The notes under the pieces were generated by a model that did no database searches, was not told where the DNA came from, and was given only the letters and a program-made list of their open reading frames with translations. Source: Neobittarella massiliensis (ex Bilen et al. 2018) (GTDB lineage: Bacteria > Bacillota > Clostridia > Oscillospirales > Ruminococcaceae). From it: a stretch of 64,000 nt of DNA. The stretch spans positions 1 to 64,000 of the forward strand of contig NZ_OKQO01000008.1 of the NCBI RefSeq assembly GCF_900289145.1. The letters are read 5' to 3'. Of this stretch, positions 32,641-40,837 are shown one piece after another. Position numbers and translations under genes: made by a program. The first letter of the stretch is position 1, and each line of letters begins with the position of its first letter.

Positions 32641-33975
32641 TCAGGTGATCTTAAACCGTTTCCAGCGGCCGGAACGGTAGCGCCACACCACGAACAGGCA
32701 GGCGATGACCCAGGCCGGCGGCATGCTGACGTAATAGCAGCGAAAACCCACGGCGGTGCCGGCCAGCGCAAAGGAGAGCGCCAGCCGGATGCCCAGGCTG
32801 ATAAATCCCGATGCGGCGGGGACCTTTACGTCGCCGGCGCCCTGCAAAAAGCCGCAGGTGATGGTGGAGATGGTACTGACCCAGATAAAGAGCATGAGCA
32901 AATCGAGGTGTTCTTTGCCCCGCAGCAGAGCCTGGCCGCTGATGCCGAACATGCAGAGCAGTCTGCGGTCGAGCAGGATGATGAGCACCGCCAGTACCGC
33001 ACTGATGCAAACGCCCATCTGCACGGTGACGCGATAGCCCTTTTTGGCCCGATCGACCTGACCGGCACCGATATTTTGCCCCACAAAGCTGGCCATGGCG
33101 GCACTAAAGCTCTCGGAGGGAATATGGGCCAGCTGTTCGATGCGCTGCAGGGCCGAGAAGCCCTCGATGCTGGCGGTACCGAAGGAGTTGACCAGCCGCT
33201 GCAACACGATAAAGCCCATCGAGCTGACCATGCCCTGAAACATGATGGGCACGCTCAGGCGGGTGAGCTGCCACGACCGCCGCCGCCAGCTGCGCAAAAA
33301 AAGCCGGCCGGGCAGCAGGTCGGGGAACAGGCGGCGCAGGTAGAGGATGCTGGCGACAGCCGAACCGGCCTGCGAGATGACGGTGGCCGCTGCCGCCCCC
33401 ACCACCCCCCAGTGCAGAGCGATGACGAACAGGCAGTCGAGCGCGACGTTGAGCACGGCCGAGATGAGCAAAAACAGCAGCGCCCCTTTGGAGTTGCCAT
33501 AGGCCCGCAGCGCCCCGTAGGTGACGTTATACAGCAGCTGAAAGATGAGCCCGCCGCAGTAGACCAGGTAGTAACCCAAGCTGTTTTGCCGCATGGCCGC
33601 CGGCGTTTTCATAAAGCCCCAGATGAGCGGCTTGGCGGTGAGCGCACAGAGCAGCGTAACGGCGATACCGGCGGCTGCGGCCAGCAGATAGGCGGCGGTG
33701 ATGACTTCGCGCATCTCGCGCTGGCGGCGGGCGCCAAAATACTGGGAGATAGCAATACAGGTGCCCGAGCCCAGACCGGTGCCCACCGCGCCCAACAGCC
33801 AGGCCATAGGGGCGGTGAGCCCCACTGCCCCCAGCGCTGACGAGCTGACGAAGTTGCCCACGATGATGCTGTCGACCAGATTGTAGAGCACCTGCAGCAA
33901 GCTGGCCCCCATAATGGGCAGCGAGAACAGCAGGATGGTCCTGCGCGCGGGGCCGGTGGTCATATCGCTGTGCAT
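32641..33975 (-). CDS. MATE-family efflux transporter
   Basis: 444 residues with twelve membrane helices in two six-helix bundles. Typical MATE features: LPIMGASLLQVLYNLVDSIIVG at the start, the matching LSVPIMFQGMVSSMGFI at the start of the second half, and ALQRIEQLAHIPSESFSAA. Such proteins export cationic drugs or metabolites in exchange for Na+ or H+. AAAAGGGGAGA precedes the ATG 33975. Own promoter at 34032-34060. Confidence 0.94.
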   Translation of the reverse strand: MHSDMTTGPARRTILLFSLPIMGASLLQVLYNLVDSIIVGNFVSSSALGAVGLTAPMAWLLGAVGTGLGSGTCIAISQYFGARRQREMREVITAAYLLAAAAGIAVTLLCALTAKPLIWGFMKTPAAMRQNSLGYYLVYCGGLIFQLLYNVTYGALRAYGNSKGALLFLLISAVLNVALDCLFVIALHWGVVGAAAATVISQAGSAVASILYLRRLFPDLLPGRLFLRSWRRRSWQLTRLSVPIMFQGMVSSMGFIVLQRLVNSFGTASIEGFSALQRIEQLAHIPSESFSAAMASFVGQNIGAGQVDRAKKGYRVTVQMGVCISAVLAVLIILLDRRLLCMFGISGQALLRGKEHLDLLMLFIWVSTISTITCGFLQGAGDVKVPAASGFISLGIRLALSFALAGTAVGFRCYYVSMPPAWVIACLFVVWRYRSGRWKRFKIT

Positions 33976-34031
33976 ACGCGTCTCCCCTTTTTTACGAGAG
34001 ATCTCCCGTTTCTATAGGTGTTTCTGTACAC

Positions 34032-34060
34032 ATTGTACGCGGTTACGGCGGAGTTGTCAA
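34032..34060 (-). promoter_or_regulatory. sigma-A promoter of the MATE gene
   Basis: Minus-strand consensus TTGACA (34055-34060) and TACAAT (34032-34037), spacer 17. Confidence 0.85.
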
Positions 34061-34391
34061 TTGCTAACTGCATGCGGGAGCGGCGTGCAGCCGACGAAGG
34101 AGGAGCTGCGCGGCTGGGGGCGAGGTGAAGCTCTCTGTTGGTGCCTGGTGGGGGCTGTCGGGCCGGTGAAACGGGTGTAACGAGCCTGGGGCGGGACAGC
34201 GAGTATGGCCCGGCACCGGCAGATGCCCGGCGACAGCAAGCTGACAGTCGCCGACGATGCGCGATAGGTCGGCCTGCTGGCGGCCGCGCGCTGATGTGTG
34301 GCTGGTGTGCGGCCGGGTCTTGAGCGCAGCTGCACGGTAGGAGCAGCGGTGGCCGGGCCTTTTTGTAAGAGGAACGCCGGTGTACCCACTG
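34061..34391. other. intergenic stretch, no gene seen
   Basis: Between two divergent promoters. Open frames on both strands have no ribosome binding sites and no family-like composition. I see nothing that can be supported. Confidence 0.5.
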
Positions 34392-34421
34392 TAGACGAAA
34401 AGGCGGGTCCTGTGATAAAAT
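34392..34421 (+). promoter_or_regulatory. promoter of the small membrane gene
   Basis: TAGACG (34392-34397) and TAAAAT (34416-34421), spacer 18. The -10 is good, the -35 only partial. Confidence 0.5.
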
Positions 34422-34460
34422 AGAGCAAAAGGTGTAGATTTATAGGATAAAGGAGGGGTC

Positions 34461-34823
34461 GTGGTGAACAAGATACAGGTCTATCACAGCTCCGACACCA
34501 ACATTTTGGTGTGGGATATGCTGGTGAGCGTGCTGGTGCTCACCTTGGCGCTGTCGTAGTTCACTGCGCTGCACACCGCTTTTTGCCTGCTCATCGCCAT
34601 CGGTATCACGGTGGTCATCGTGGCCGTGTGGCACACGCGGGTGGGGTTTTGGCTGGTGTCGGCGGTGTTCAGCGCCTTTTGGGGCGGCTTGGCTTACGGC
34701 ATCACCGCCCTGTTTACCGAGGACGCGATCTGGCAGTGGATGGTGTTTGGACTGGCGGTGCTGGTGGCGCTGGGCAGCCACCTGTTGGCCCGGCGTTACA
34801 CCCAGAATATCGAGGAGGTATAG
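34461..34823 (+). pseudogene. small two-part membrane protein gene with in-frame TAG
   Basis: AAAGGAGGGG precedes GTG 34461/34464. The frame encodes a ~120-residue protein with about four hydrophobic segments, but codon 33 is TAG (34557-34559), at the end of the first membrane helix (VLTLALS-stop-FTALHTAFCLL). Downstream the same frame continues with good composition to TAG 34821-34823. A single G-to-A change in TGG would give this. Either the gene is broken, the base is wrong, or the amber codon is read. Translation could restart at ATG 34611. The family is not recognised. Confidence 0.65.
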
Positions 34824-34870
34824 CGGGCCCCGGGCGCCAGACCTCACCGGCCCGGTGCCGGCAGAGAGAA

Positions 34871-34917
34871 AAACAGAGGACTACACAGCCGATCGGCTGC
34901 GCGGTCCTCTGTTTGAT
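34871..34917 (+). terminator. terminator after the small membrane gene
   Basis: AAACAGAGGAC (34871-34881) pairs with GTCCTCTGTTT (34904-34914), with an inner palindrome CAGCCGATCGGCTG; T-rich tail GTTTGATTTTG. Confidence 0.75.
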
Positions 34918-34920
34918 TTT

Positions 34921-35450
34921 GCCTGTTGTGCCCCGAGCAGCGCTTGGCACCGGCACCGCCGGAGCCGTTTGCGGGTCATTTGGGTCCCAGAACGCCGCAC
35001 CGATCACTGGAAAGCTGCCGCCAGTAATCAGAGTTTGGCGGCGATACCGGCGGACGGCTGTCGGGGCAAAAGCCCTGCCGGCAGTGTACAGGCGCTGCCC
35101 AAAACAGCGTTAGACCGGCCGTCTTATTGGTGCAGGCGGGTAAAGATACCAGCTGCCGAAAACGCACCTCACCGATGGATAGCGAGGACCGGCGCGCCGT
35201 CGCGATACCGGCCGCCCATCATCGCACCGCCACGGCAGCGGCAGCACGTGGCACAGCGGCAATGAGCGCGGCAGCGGCCAAGCTGACGGAGGTCTGGCCG
35301 CTGCCGTTTACACCATACAGCAGATATGCTGCTGTAAACGGGGGCGAAAACAGCGGCGGCTCCCGCCAGACAGGTCCGGGTGATACCGCCGGGCCGGTGG
35401 CGCACAAACGCATCTCCTGGGCGGCAGCGGGGCAGATCGGTGCTGCCGGG
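34921..35450. other. 530-base gap without gene, one long hairpin
   Basis: The only clear element is a stem-loop at 35304-35341: CCGTTTACA pairs with TGTAAACGG, with inner CAGCA/TGCTG. It has no T-run. Translations on both strands are low in complexity and lack start signals. Possibly decayed coding DNA. Confidence 0.5.
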
Positions 35451-36842
35451 CTACTGTTCGGGCGGGCTCTCGGGGGTGCTACCGGGGGCGGAGGCCGCCC
35501 CATGCTCGGCCCGCGTGGCAGCCGGCTGGTGGGCGCTGTGCCACTGGGCGATCTGCTCCATGCGCTGTGCTACCTTTTTTTCGCTGCCCTGGTCGGTGGG
35601 GCGGTAGTACTGCCGCCCCTGCAGGTCGTCGGGCAGGCACTGCATGTCGGTGAGCTTGTCGGCGCTGTCGTGGGCGTACTGGTAGCCGGCGCCGTAGCCC
35701 AGGTCTTTCATTAGGCCGGTGGGGGCGTTGCGTATCTGCAGCGGTACCGGCTGCGCCAGCCGCTGCAGCGCGTCTTTTTTGGCCGACTCGTAGGCCGTAT
35801 ACAGGGCGTTTGACTTGGGTGCCAGCGACAGATAGGTCACCGCATGGGTCAGGTGGACGCTGCACTCGGGCATGCCGATAAAGTGGCAGGCCTGGTAGGC
35901 GGCCACCGTGACTTCCAGCGCGCGGCTGTCGGCCATACCCACATCCTCGCTGGCAAAGCGCACCAGCCGCCGGGCCACGTACAGCGGGTCCTCGCCGGCC
36001 TCCAGCATGCGGGCCAGCCAGTACACCGCGGCCTGTACGTCGCTGTTGCGCATCGACTTGTGCAGGGCCGAGATGAGGTTGTAGTGCTCCTCGCCGTTTT
36101 TGTCGTACAGCAGCGACTTTTTGCCGATACATTGGCCCAGGCTCTGCGGGGTGACGACCGTTTTATCCTGGGTGCGCTGGCCGTTGAGCACCGCCATCTC
36201 CAATGTGTTGAGGGCCACCCGCGCATCGCCGTTTGCAAACTGGGCGATGGCGGAGATGCAGTCGTCGCCGATCTCGATCTTCTGGCGGCCAAAGCCCCGC
36301 TCGTCGGCCAGCGCCCGGTGCAGCAGGCCGGATAGATCTTCGGCAGTCAGCGGCTCGAGCACGAACACTTTGCACCGCGACAGCAGCGCGGCGTTTATCT
36401 CGAACGACGGGTTTTCGGTGGTGGCGCCGATGAGGATGATGCTCCCCTTTTCTACAAATGGCAAAAAAGCGTCTTGCTGGGCCTTGTTGAAGCGGTGTAT
36501 CTCGTCGACGAAGAGGATGGTCTTTTCGCCCATGCGGCGGCTCTGCTCGGCGCTCTGCATGACGGTGCGGATCTCTTTGATGCCGCTGGTCACGGCGCTG
36601 AAGTCGACGAACTCGGCCTGGGTGCGGGCGGCGATGATGCGCGCCAGCGTGGTCTTGCCCACCCCCGGCGGGCCCCAGAAGATCATGGAGCACACCTGGT
36701 CGCGCTCGATGAGCTGCCGCAGCACCTTGCCCGGCCCCAGCAGCTGCCTTTGGCCCAGGTACTCGTCGAGGTCGCGCGGGCGCAGCTTGCTGGCCAGCGG
36801 GTCGTGCAGCTGGCGGTCGTCAAACAGAGACTGCTGAGACAT
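35451..36842 (-). CDS. rarA: RarA/MgsA-type replication-associated AAA+ ATPase
   Basis: 463 residues from ATG 36842 (AAGGGGTG upstream; GTG 36851 is an alternative). LRPRDLDEYLGQ, Walker A FWGPPGVGKTT, Walker B LFVDEIHRFNK, sensor 1 GATTENPSFE and the C-terminal MgsA/WRNIP1 tetramerisation domain (~235-430). RarA acts at stalled replication forks and in recombination. A Pro/Ala/Glu tail of ~15 residues ends the protein. Own promoter (36878-36906). Confidence 0.95.
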   Translation of the reverse strand: MSQQSLFDDRQLHDPLASKLRPRDLDEYLGQRQLLGPGKVLRQLIERDQVCSMIFWGPPGVGKTTLARIIAARTQAEFVDFSAVTSGIKEIRTVMQSAEQSRRMGEKTILFVDEIHRFNKAQQDAFLPFVEKGSIILIGATTENPSFEINAALLSRCKVFVLEPLTAEDLSGLLHRALADERGFGRQKIEIGDDCISAIAQFANGDARVALNTLEMAVLNGQRTQDKTVVTPQSLGQCIGKKSLLYDKNGEEHYNLISALHKSMRNSDVQAAVYWLARMLEAGEDPLYVARRLVRFASEDVGMADSRALEVTVAAYQACHFIGMPECSVHLTHAVTYLSLAPKSNALYTAYESAKKDALQRLAQPVPLQIRNAPTGLMKDLGYGAGYQYAHDSADKLTDMQCLPDDLQGRQYYRPTDQGSEKKVAQRMEQIAQWHSAHQPAATRAEHGAASAPGSTPESPPEQ

Positions 36843-36877
36843 GAAATTCACCCCTTAAAAAATAAACATCTGTTTTT

Positions 36878-36906
36878 ATTGTAGGGCTGTCGGCGCCGCC
36901 CGTCAA
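36878..36906 (-). promoter_or_regulatory. sigma-A promoter of rarA
   Basis: Minus-strand TTGACG (36901-36906) and TACAAT (36878-36883), spacer 17. Confidence 0.8.
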
Positions 36907-36920
36907 GCAGCTGCGCTCAA

Positions 36921-36955
36921 ATAAAAAGGCGCCCGGCCCAGCAGGGTCGGGCGCC
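36921..36955 (-). terminator. terminator of the EAL gene
   Basis: GGCGCCCGGCCC (36928-36939) pairs with GGGTCGGGCGCC (36944-36955); on the minus strand followed by TTTTTAT. Confidence 0.85.
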
Positions 36956-36974
36956 GGTAGCGCGCCTTTGGGTA

Positions 36975-39260
36975 TTAGACCACGGCGATCTCGTCCTGCC
37001 CGGTGACCGGCAGGCCCTGCGCCTTTTGTAGACAGGCCTGGTATTGGCCCATGGGCATGGGGCGGGCGCAGTAGTAGCCCTGGATGTAGTCGGCCTGCAT
37101 GGTGTGCAGCAGGTCGTACTGGTCTTTTTGCTCGACCCCCTCTACAACGACTGCCAGCCCCAGCGAGCGAAACAGGGCCAAGCTGTTTTTGAGGATGAGC
37201 CGGGTCTTTTCGTCGTCGACCAGGTGGTCGACCATGCTCTTATCGATCTTCACCGCGTCGATGGGCATGGTACAGACCGACCCCACCGACGAGAAGCCGG
37301 AGCCGAAGTCGTCCATGAGGATCTGCACCCCGTGGCGGCGAAAGCGGCCCAGGCTCTGGGCCAGAATGTCGCGGTTTTCAAAGAGGGCCGTCTCGGTCAG
37401 CTCGATCTGGATCAGGTCGTGGGGGAGGTGATAGCGGTCGATCACCGCCAGATAGCGGTCGACAAAGTCGAGCCGGTACAGGTGCAGCTGCGAGGCGTTG
37501 ACCGAGATGGGGCCGGGCTGCAGCCCGGCGTCGAGCCAGCGGCGCATCTGCCGGCACACCGCGGCGAACACTCGGCGGTCGAGGTCGATGATGCCGCCGT
37601 TTTGCTCTAAAACGGGGATGAACGCGCCGGGCGAGATCCACCCATTTTGCGACGAGTGCCAGCGCACCAGCGCCTCGGCCCCGTGAAAACTGCCGGCCTG
37701 CAGGTCGTATTTGGGCTGAAAGTACAGCTGCAGCTGGCCGCTCTCCAGCGCCCCGTCAAAGTGGTTGGCGAGCTCCTGCTGCCGCACCAGCTGCCGGCGC
37801 AGTGCGCCGTCGTACAGGCCGCAGGGCTGGCTGGCGTTTTGGCGGCTGTGGTCCATGGCCAGCTTGGCCCGGTCGATCATCCCCTCGAGGGTGAGCGTAC
37901 GGTCCTGCACGGGGTACACGCCCGCCCGCAGCCGCACCTGGTAGATGAGATCGCCGTCGCGCTTGTCGGCCCGGGCCTGCACCTTGTGCAGCAGCTCGGT
38001 CACCCGGTTTTGCAGCAGCTGTACATCGCGGCAGTGCAGCAGCAAAACAAATAGGTCGGCCTGCATGCGGGCGGCATACTCGCCCCCGGCAATGTTTTCG
38101 CCGATGCACTCGGCCACGGTGCGCAGCACGGCGTTGCCCTCGTCGTAGCCGTAGAGGTCGTTTATATACTGGAACTTTTTCACGTTGAGGCACACCAGCG
38201 CATAGGGGGTGCGGTCTTTGCCGCCAAACAGCGCCGCGGCGTCGAGACGAAACTTGGCAAACGAGCCCTGACCGGTGACCTCGTCGACCATCACCAGCTG
38301 TTCCACCCGGTCGCGGTAACCGCGGTACATGGCGACGATGCGCCAGATGAGGTAGCAAAACAGCAGCACGCTGCCCAAAAGCAGCAGGTAAGTGGGCACC
38401 AGTGTGCCGTTTATCGACTTGTCGATCACCTCGGAGGGGACCACGCTGAGCAGATACCAGTCGCCCACCTCCAGCGGCTGGTAGTACAGGTAGCGCTGGG
38501 TGCCGTCCTCCCGGTCAAACAGCATCACCCCCTGCTCGCCGTTTTGCACCGCCTCCTGCAGCCGCTGTACCTTCTCCTCGTTTTGCCGGGAATAGGCGGC
38601 GGTGGCGCTGTAAAAGTTGCTGAACTGCTGGCTGAGAAGGTTGGTAGAGCCGCTGATGCAGTCGCCGTTTTGACGGATGATGTAGGAGTAGCCGGCCCCC
38701 TTAAAAGAGGAGACCGACAGCAGATTTTTATAGTACTGAGTAGAGTAGGTGCCAAACAGCACGCAGCGACTGCCGTCGGCAAAGGTGAGCGGTGTGCTGT
38801 ACACGGTGACGCTCTCGCCGTCGACCAGGTCGCGCACGGTGTTGGTGACCGAGGTCTGCCCCTCCATGGCGCTGGCAAAGCGGGCGTAGCCCTCGTCGTC
38901 GAGCACCACATCTTTATGGTCGGTCGAATAGGAGGTGTGGTCGGGCAGCACGATGCCCATGCGCTTAAAGTTGTTCTCTTTATCCACCGGGATGAGTTTT
39001 TGCAAAAGTGTGGGCGGGTCGAGCGTCTCCTCCTGCCCCAGCAGCACGGCCAGATTTATCAGCAGCGTCTTGTTGCGGGAGATCTCTTTTTGCATCACTT
39101 CCACGCTCTGGCTGGAGATCTCGGACAGCGTGGTGAGCACCCGCTCGCGGGAGTCTTTTTGCACCTGAAACGAAAAAAAGGCAGCAAAAAGAACGACGAT
39201 CAGCACCGTGAGACCGACGTCGAAGTATATTTTTTTAACGCTTTTCGTGCGGGGCTGCAT
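36975..39260 (-). CDS. membrane sensor with degenerate GGDEF and intact EAL domain (c-di-GMP phosphodiesterase)
   Basis: 761 residues if ATG 39260 is used (AGGA ten bases upstream); ATG 39326 would add 22 residues but has no ribosome binding site. A membrane helix (~12-32), a ~270-residue extracellular dCache-like sensor region, a second helix (~290-312), GGDEF (~325-485) and EAL (~500-745). The GGDEF signature reads QADLF after ARM, so cyclase activity should be lost. The EAL domain keeps GAEALVRW, VNAS, ELTETALFE, DDFGSGFSS, VKIDKSM and VVVEGVEQ, so it should cleave c-di-GMP. The GGDEF remnant may bind GTP as a regulator. Confidence 0.9.
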   Translation of the reverse strand: MQPRTKSVKKIYFDVGLTVLIVVLFAAFFSFQVQKDSRERVLTTLSEISSQSVEVMQKEISRNKTLLINLAVLLGQEETLDPPTLLQKLIPVDKENNFKRMGIVLPDHTSYSTDHKDVVLDDEGYARFASAMEGQTSVTNTVRDLVDGESVTVYSTPLTFADGSRCVLFGTYSTQYYKNLLSVSSFKGAGYSYIIRQNGDCISGSTNLLSQQFSNFYSATAAYSRQNEEKVQRLQEAVQNGEQGVMLFDREDGTQRYLYYQPLEVGDWYLLSVVPSEVIDKSINGTLVPTYLLLLGSVLLFCYLIWRIVAMYRGYRDRVEQLVMVDEVTGQGSFAKFRLDAAALFGGKDRTPYALVCLNVKKFQYINDLYGYDEGNAVLRTVAECIGENIAGGEYAARMQADLFVLLLHCRDVQLLQNRVTELLHKVQARADKRDGDLIYQVRLRAGVYPVQDRTLTLEGMIDRAKLAMDHSRQNASQPCGLYDGALRRQLVRQQELANHFDGALESGQLQLYFQPKYDLQAGSFHGAEALVRWHSSQNGWISPGAFIPVLEQNGGIIDLDRRVFAAVCRQMRRWLDAGLQPGPISVNASQLHLYRLDFVDRYLAVIDRYHLPHDLIQIELTETALFENRDILAQSLGRFRRHGVQILMDDFGSGFSSVGSVCTMPIDAVKIDKSMVDHLVDDEKTRLILKNSLALFRSLGLAVVVEGVEQKDQYDLLHTMQADYIQGYYCARPMPMGQYQACLQKAQGLPVTGQDEIAVV

Positions 39261-39343
39261 AGAGGCACCGTCCTGTACGGCCAGCGGCACTGTTTGGGCA
39301 GTGAGTGCTTTTGTGCACACCAGCATATAGTCTGTTTAAAAAC

Positions 39344-39372
39344 AGTATAGCATCAGTGCCGCCAAAAGTCGA
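39344..39372 (-). promoter_or_regulatory. promoter of the EAL gene
   Basis: Minus-strand TCGACT (39367-39372) and TATACT (39344-39349), spacer 17. Confidence 0.6.
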
Positions 39373-39399
39373 CTGTTTTTGTGCGGTGTACAGCGCCCC

Positions 39400-39423
39400 G
39401 GCACTGCGACCAGTCGCAGTGCC
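39400..39423. other. perfect palindrome in the gap upstream of the EAL gene
   Basis: GGCACTGCGAC and GTCGCAGTGCC flank CA. There is no T-run on either side, so it is a candidate operator or small structured element rather than a terminator. The rest of 39373-39523 holds nothing I can support. Confidence 0.5.
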
Positions 39424-39523
39424 GCCCGCGGCGTTTGCAGCAGCACACGGCGGCTCGCCCCGCGGCCCCTGTATGCCGGTTGCGAGCAGAGACCGAGCGC
39501 CGGCTCGGCCGCCCGGCACACAC

Positions 39524-39555
39524 AAAAAGCCCCCACCGTGCGGTAGGGGCTTTTT
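39524..39555. terminator. bidirectional terminator-like hairpin
   Basis: AAAAAGCCCC pairs with GGGGCTTTTT, with an inner ACCG/CGGT pair. It lies upstream of the EAL gene and downstream of the small protein gene at 39721, whose minus-strand transcript it would end. Confidence 0.85.
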
Positions 39556-39720
39556 GCATAAAAACAGAAAATAGGAAAATAGAATACCCACAGTGTAAAA
39601 TGAACAGTATAAAACACTGTGCGCAGGTCTTTTAGCAACTCCAGTATAGTACAGCCGGCAGCCTGTTGTAAATATCCAAACGACACGTATTTTCTGTAAA
39701 ATTTTTAGGTATATCGCTGG

Positions 39721-39906
39721 TTATAAATCGTCGGCGTCCTGGACCGGGCGCTCGTTGGGGTCGGCGGGAACGCCGGTGTACGAGCCCTGGGGATCGGTGA
39801 CGATGTGGTCGTCAAAGTTGGCGATCGTATCCGGGCCCAACTGGCCGGCCCGCGGCGACTTTTTGCTGCGGCGGCTCTGGCCGCCCTGACGGTGACAGTT
39901 TTGCAT
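39721..39906 (-). CDS. small conserved-type protein with acidic C-terminus
   Basis: 61 residues from ATG 39906, with GAGGAGG upstream. A basic first half (RRSKKSPRAG) is followed by an acidic half ending GSYTGVPADPNERPVQDADDL. I recognise this ending from short hypothetical proteins of Clostridia, but no function is known to me. No signal peptide, Cys pair or membrane helix. Monocistronic. Confidence 0.75.
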   Translation of the reverse strand: MQNCHRQGGQSRRSKKSPRAGQLGPDTIANFDDHIVTDPQGSYTGVPADPNERPVQDADDL

Positions 39907-40047
39907 GGTGTGCCTCCTCGCTGTGTGCGGCCGGGACAGGAGCCCGGCCTGTGGATATAAAAATTACCGGTGTTTTTAGTGTGCCCGCCGGCGCGAAAAT
40001 ATTGTGACCGCACCGGATTTTTGCCGGTGACAAATTGCCGCCGGCGC

Positions 40048-40076
40048 TGGATTTATGGGCGCAGATACGCTATACT
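40048..40076 (+). promoter_or_regulatory. promoter of the cysteine hydrolase/MFS pair
   Basis: TGGATT (40048-40053) and TATACT (40071-40076), spacer 17; the -35 is weak. Confidence 0.5.
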
Positions 40077-40134
40077 GGGGACGTTAGACAAATTGTGCGC
40101 ACCTGCGACGATTTTTTGAGGAGGGGACCCGGTC

Positions 40135-40803
40135 ATGGACATACAGAAGATGGATCTTGCCGGCAGCTTTGCCGACGCCGCCCAGCGCATCCAGGGGCAG
40201 CTGGCGGCGCTGCCCAGCGCGGCACTCGACGACTTTGACCCCCAGGAGACGGTTTTGGCGGTCATCGATATGAACAACGGCTTTGCCAAAGGCGGCGCGC
40301 TGTACAGCCCCTACGTAGAGGCCATCATCCCCGCGGTGCGGGCGCTCACCACCCGCTGCCGGGAGAAGAATATCCTCTCGGTGCTGTACACCGACTGCCA
40401 CGGCCCCCAGTCGCCGGAGTTTGCCAGCTTTCCGCCCCACTGTGTGCGGGGCAGCGGTGAGGAGCAGATCATCGACGAGCTGCGCGATATCGAGGGCGTG
40501 CAGATCGTGGAGAAAGCCAGCACCAACGGCTTTTACAACTGGTACATCAAAGAGCTGCTGGACACCTACGAGATCAAAAAGCTCATCGTCTGCGGCTGTG
40601 TCACCGATATCTGCGTGTACCAGTTCTGTCAGGCGGTAAAGACCTACTGCACCCAAAACGACCGGGAGCTTGCCGTGGTGGTGCCGCTGGACTGCGTCGA
40701 CACCTACGACATCCCCGGCGTACACGGGCGCGACTTTGCCAACGCGGCCGCCTGCGCCTCGCTGCTGGCCGGTGGCATCACGCTGGTGCGGCACATCGGC
40801 TGA
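40135..40803 (+). CDS. isochorismatase-fold cysteine hydrolase, nicotinamidase-like
   Basis: 222 residues from ATG 40135 (GAGGGG upstream). The cysteine hydrolase triad is present: D45 in VIDMNNGF, K127 in VEKAST and C160 in GCVTDICV, with the cis-peptide V-T before it. The family includes nicotinamidases and carbamoyl or ureido hydrolases. The next gene, 34 bases on, is an OFA-type carrier, so the substrate may enter through it. Whether it makes nicotinate from nicotinamide cannot be told; metal-site His residues are not obvious. Confidence 0.85.
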   Translation: MDIQKMDLAGSFADAAQRIQGQLAALPSAALDDFDPQETVLAVIDMNNGFAKGGALYSPYVEAIIPAVRALTTRCREKNILSVLYTDCHGPQSPEFASFPPHCVRGSGEEQIIDELRDIEGVQIVEKASTNGFYNWYIKELLDTYEIKKLIVCGCVTDICVYQFCQAVKTYCTQNDRELAVVVPLDCVDTYDIPGVHGRDFANAAACASLLAGGITLVRHIG

Positions 40804-40837
40804 TCGGCTGCGCGACCCCGAGGAGGATAGAGAAGAG

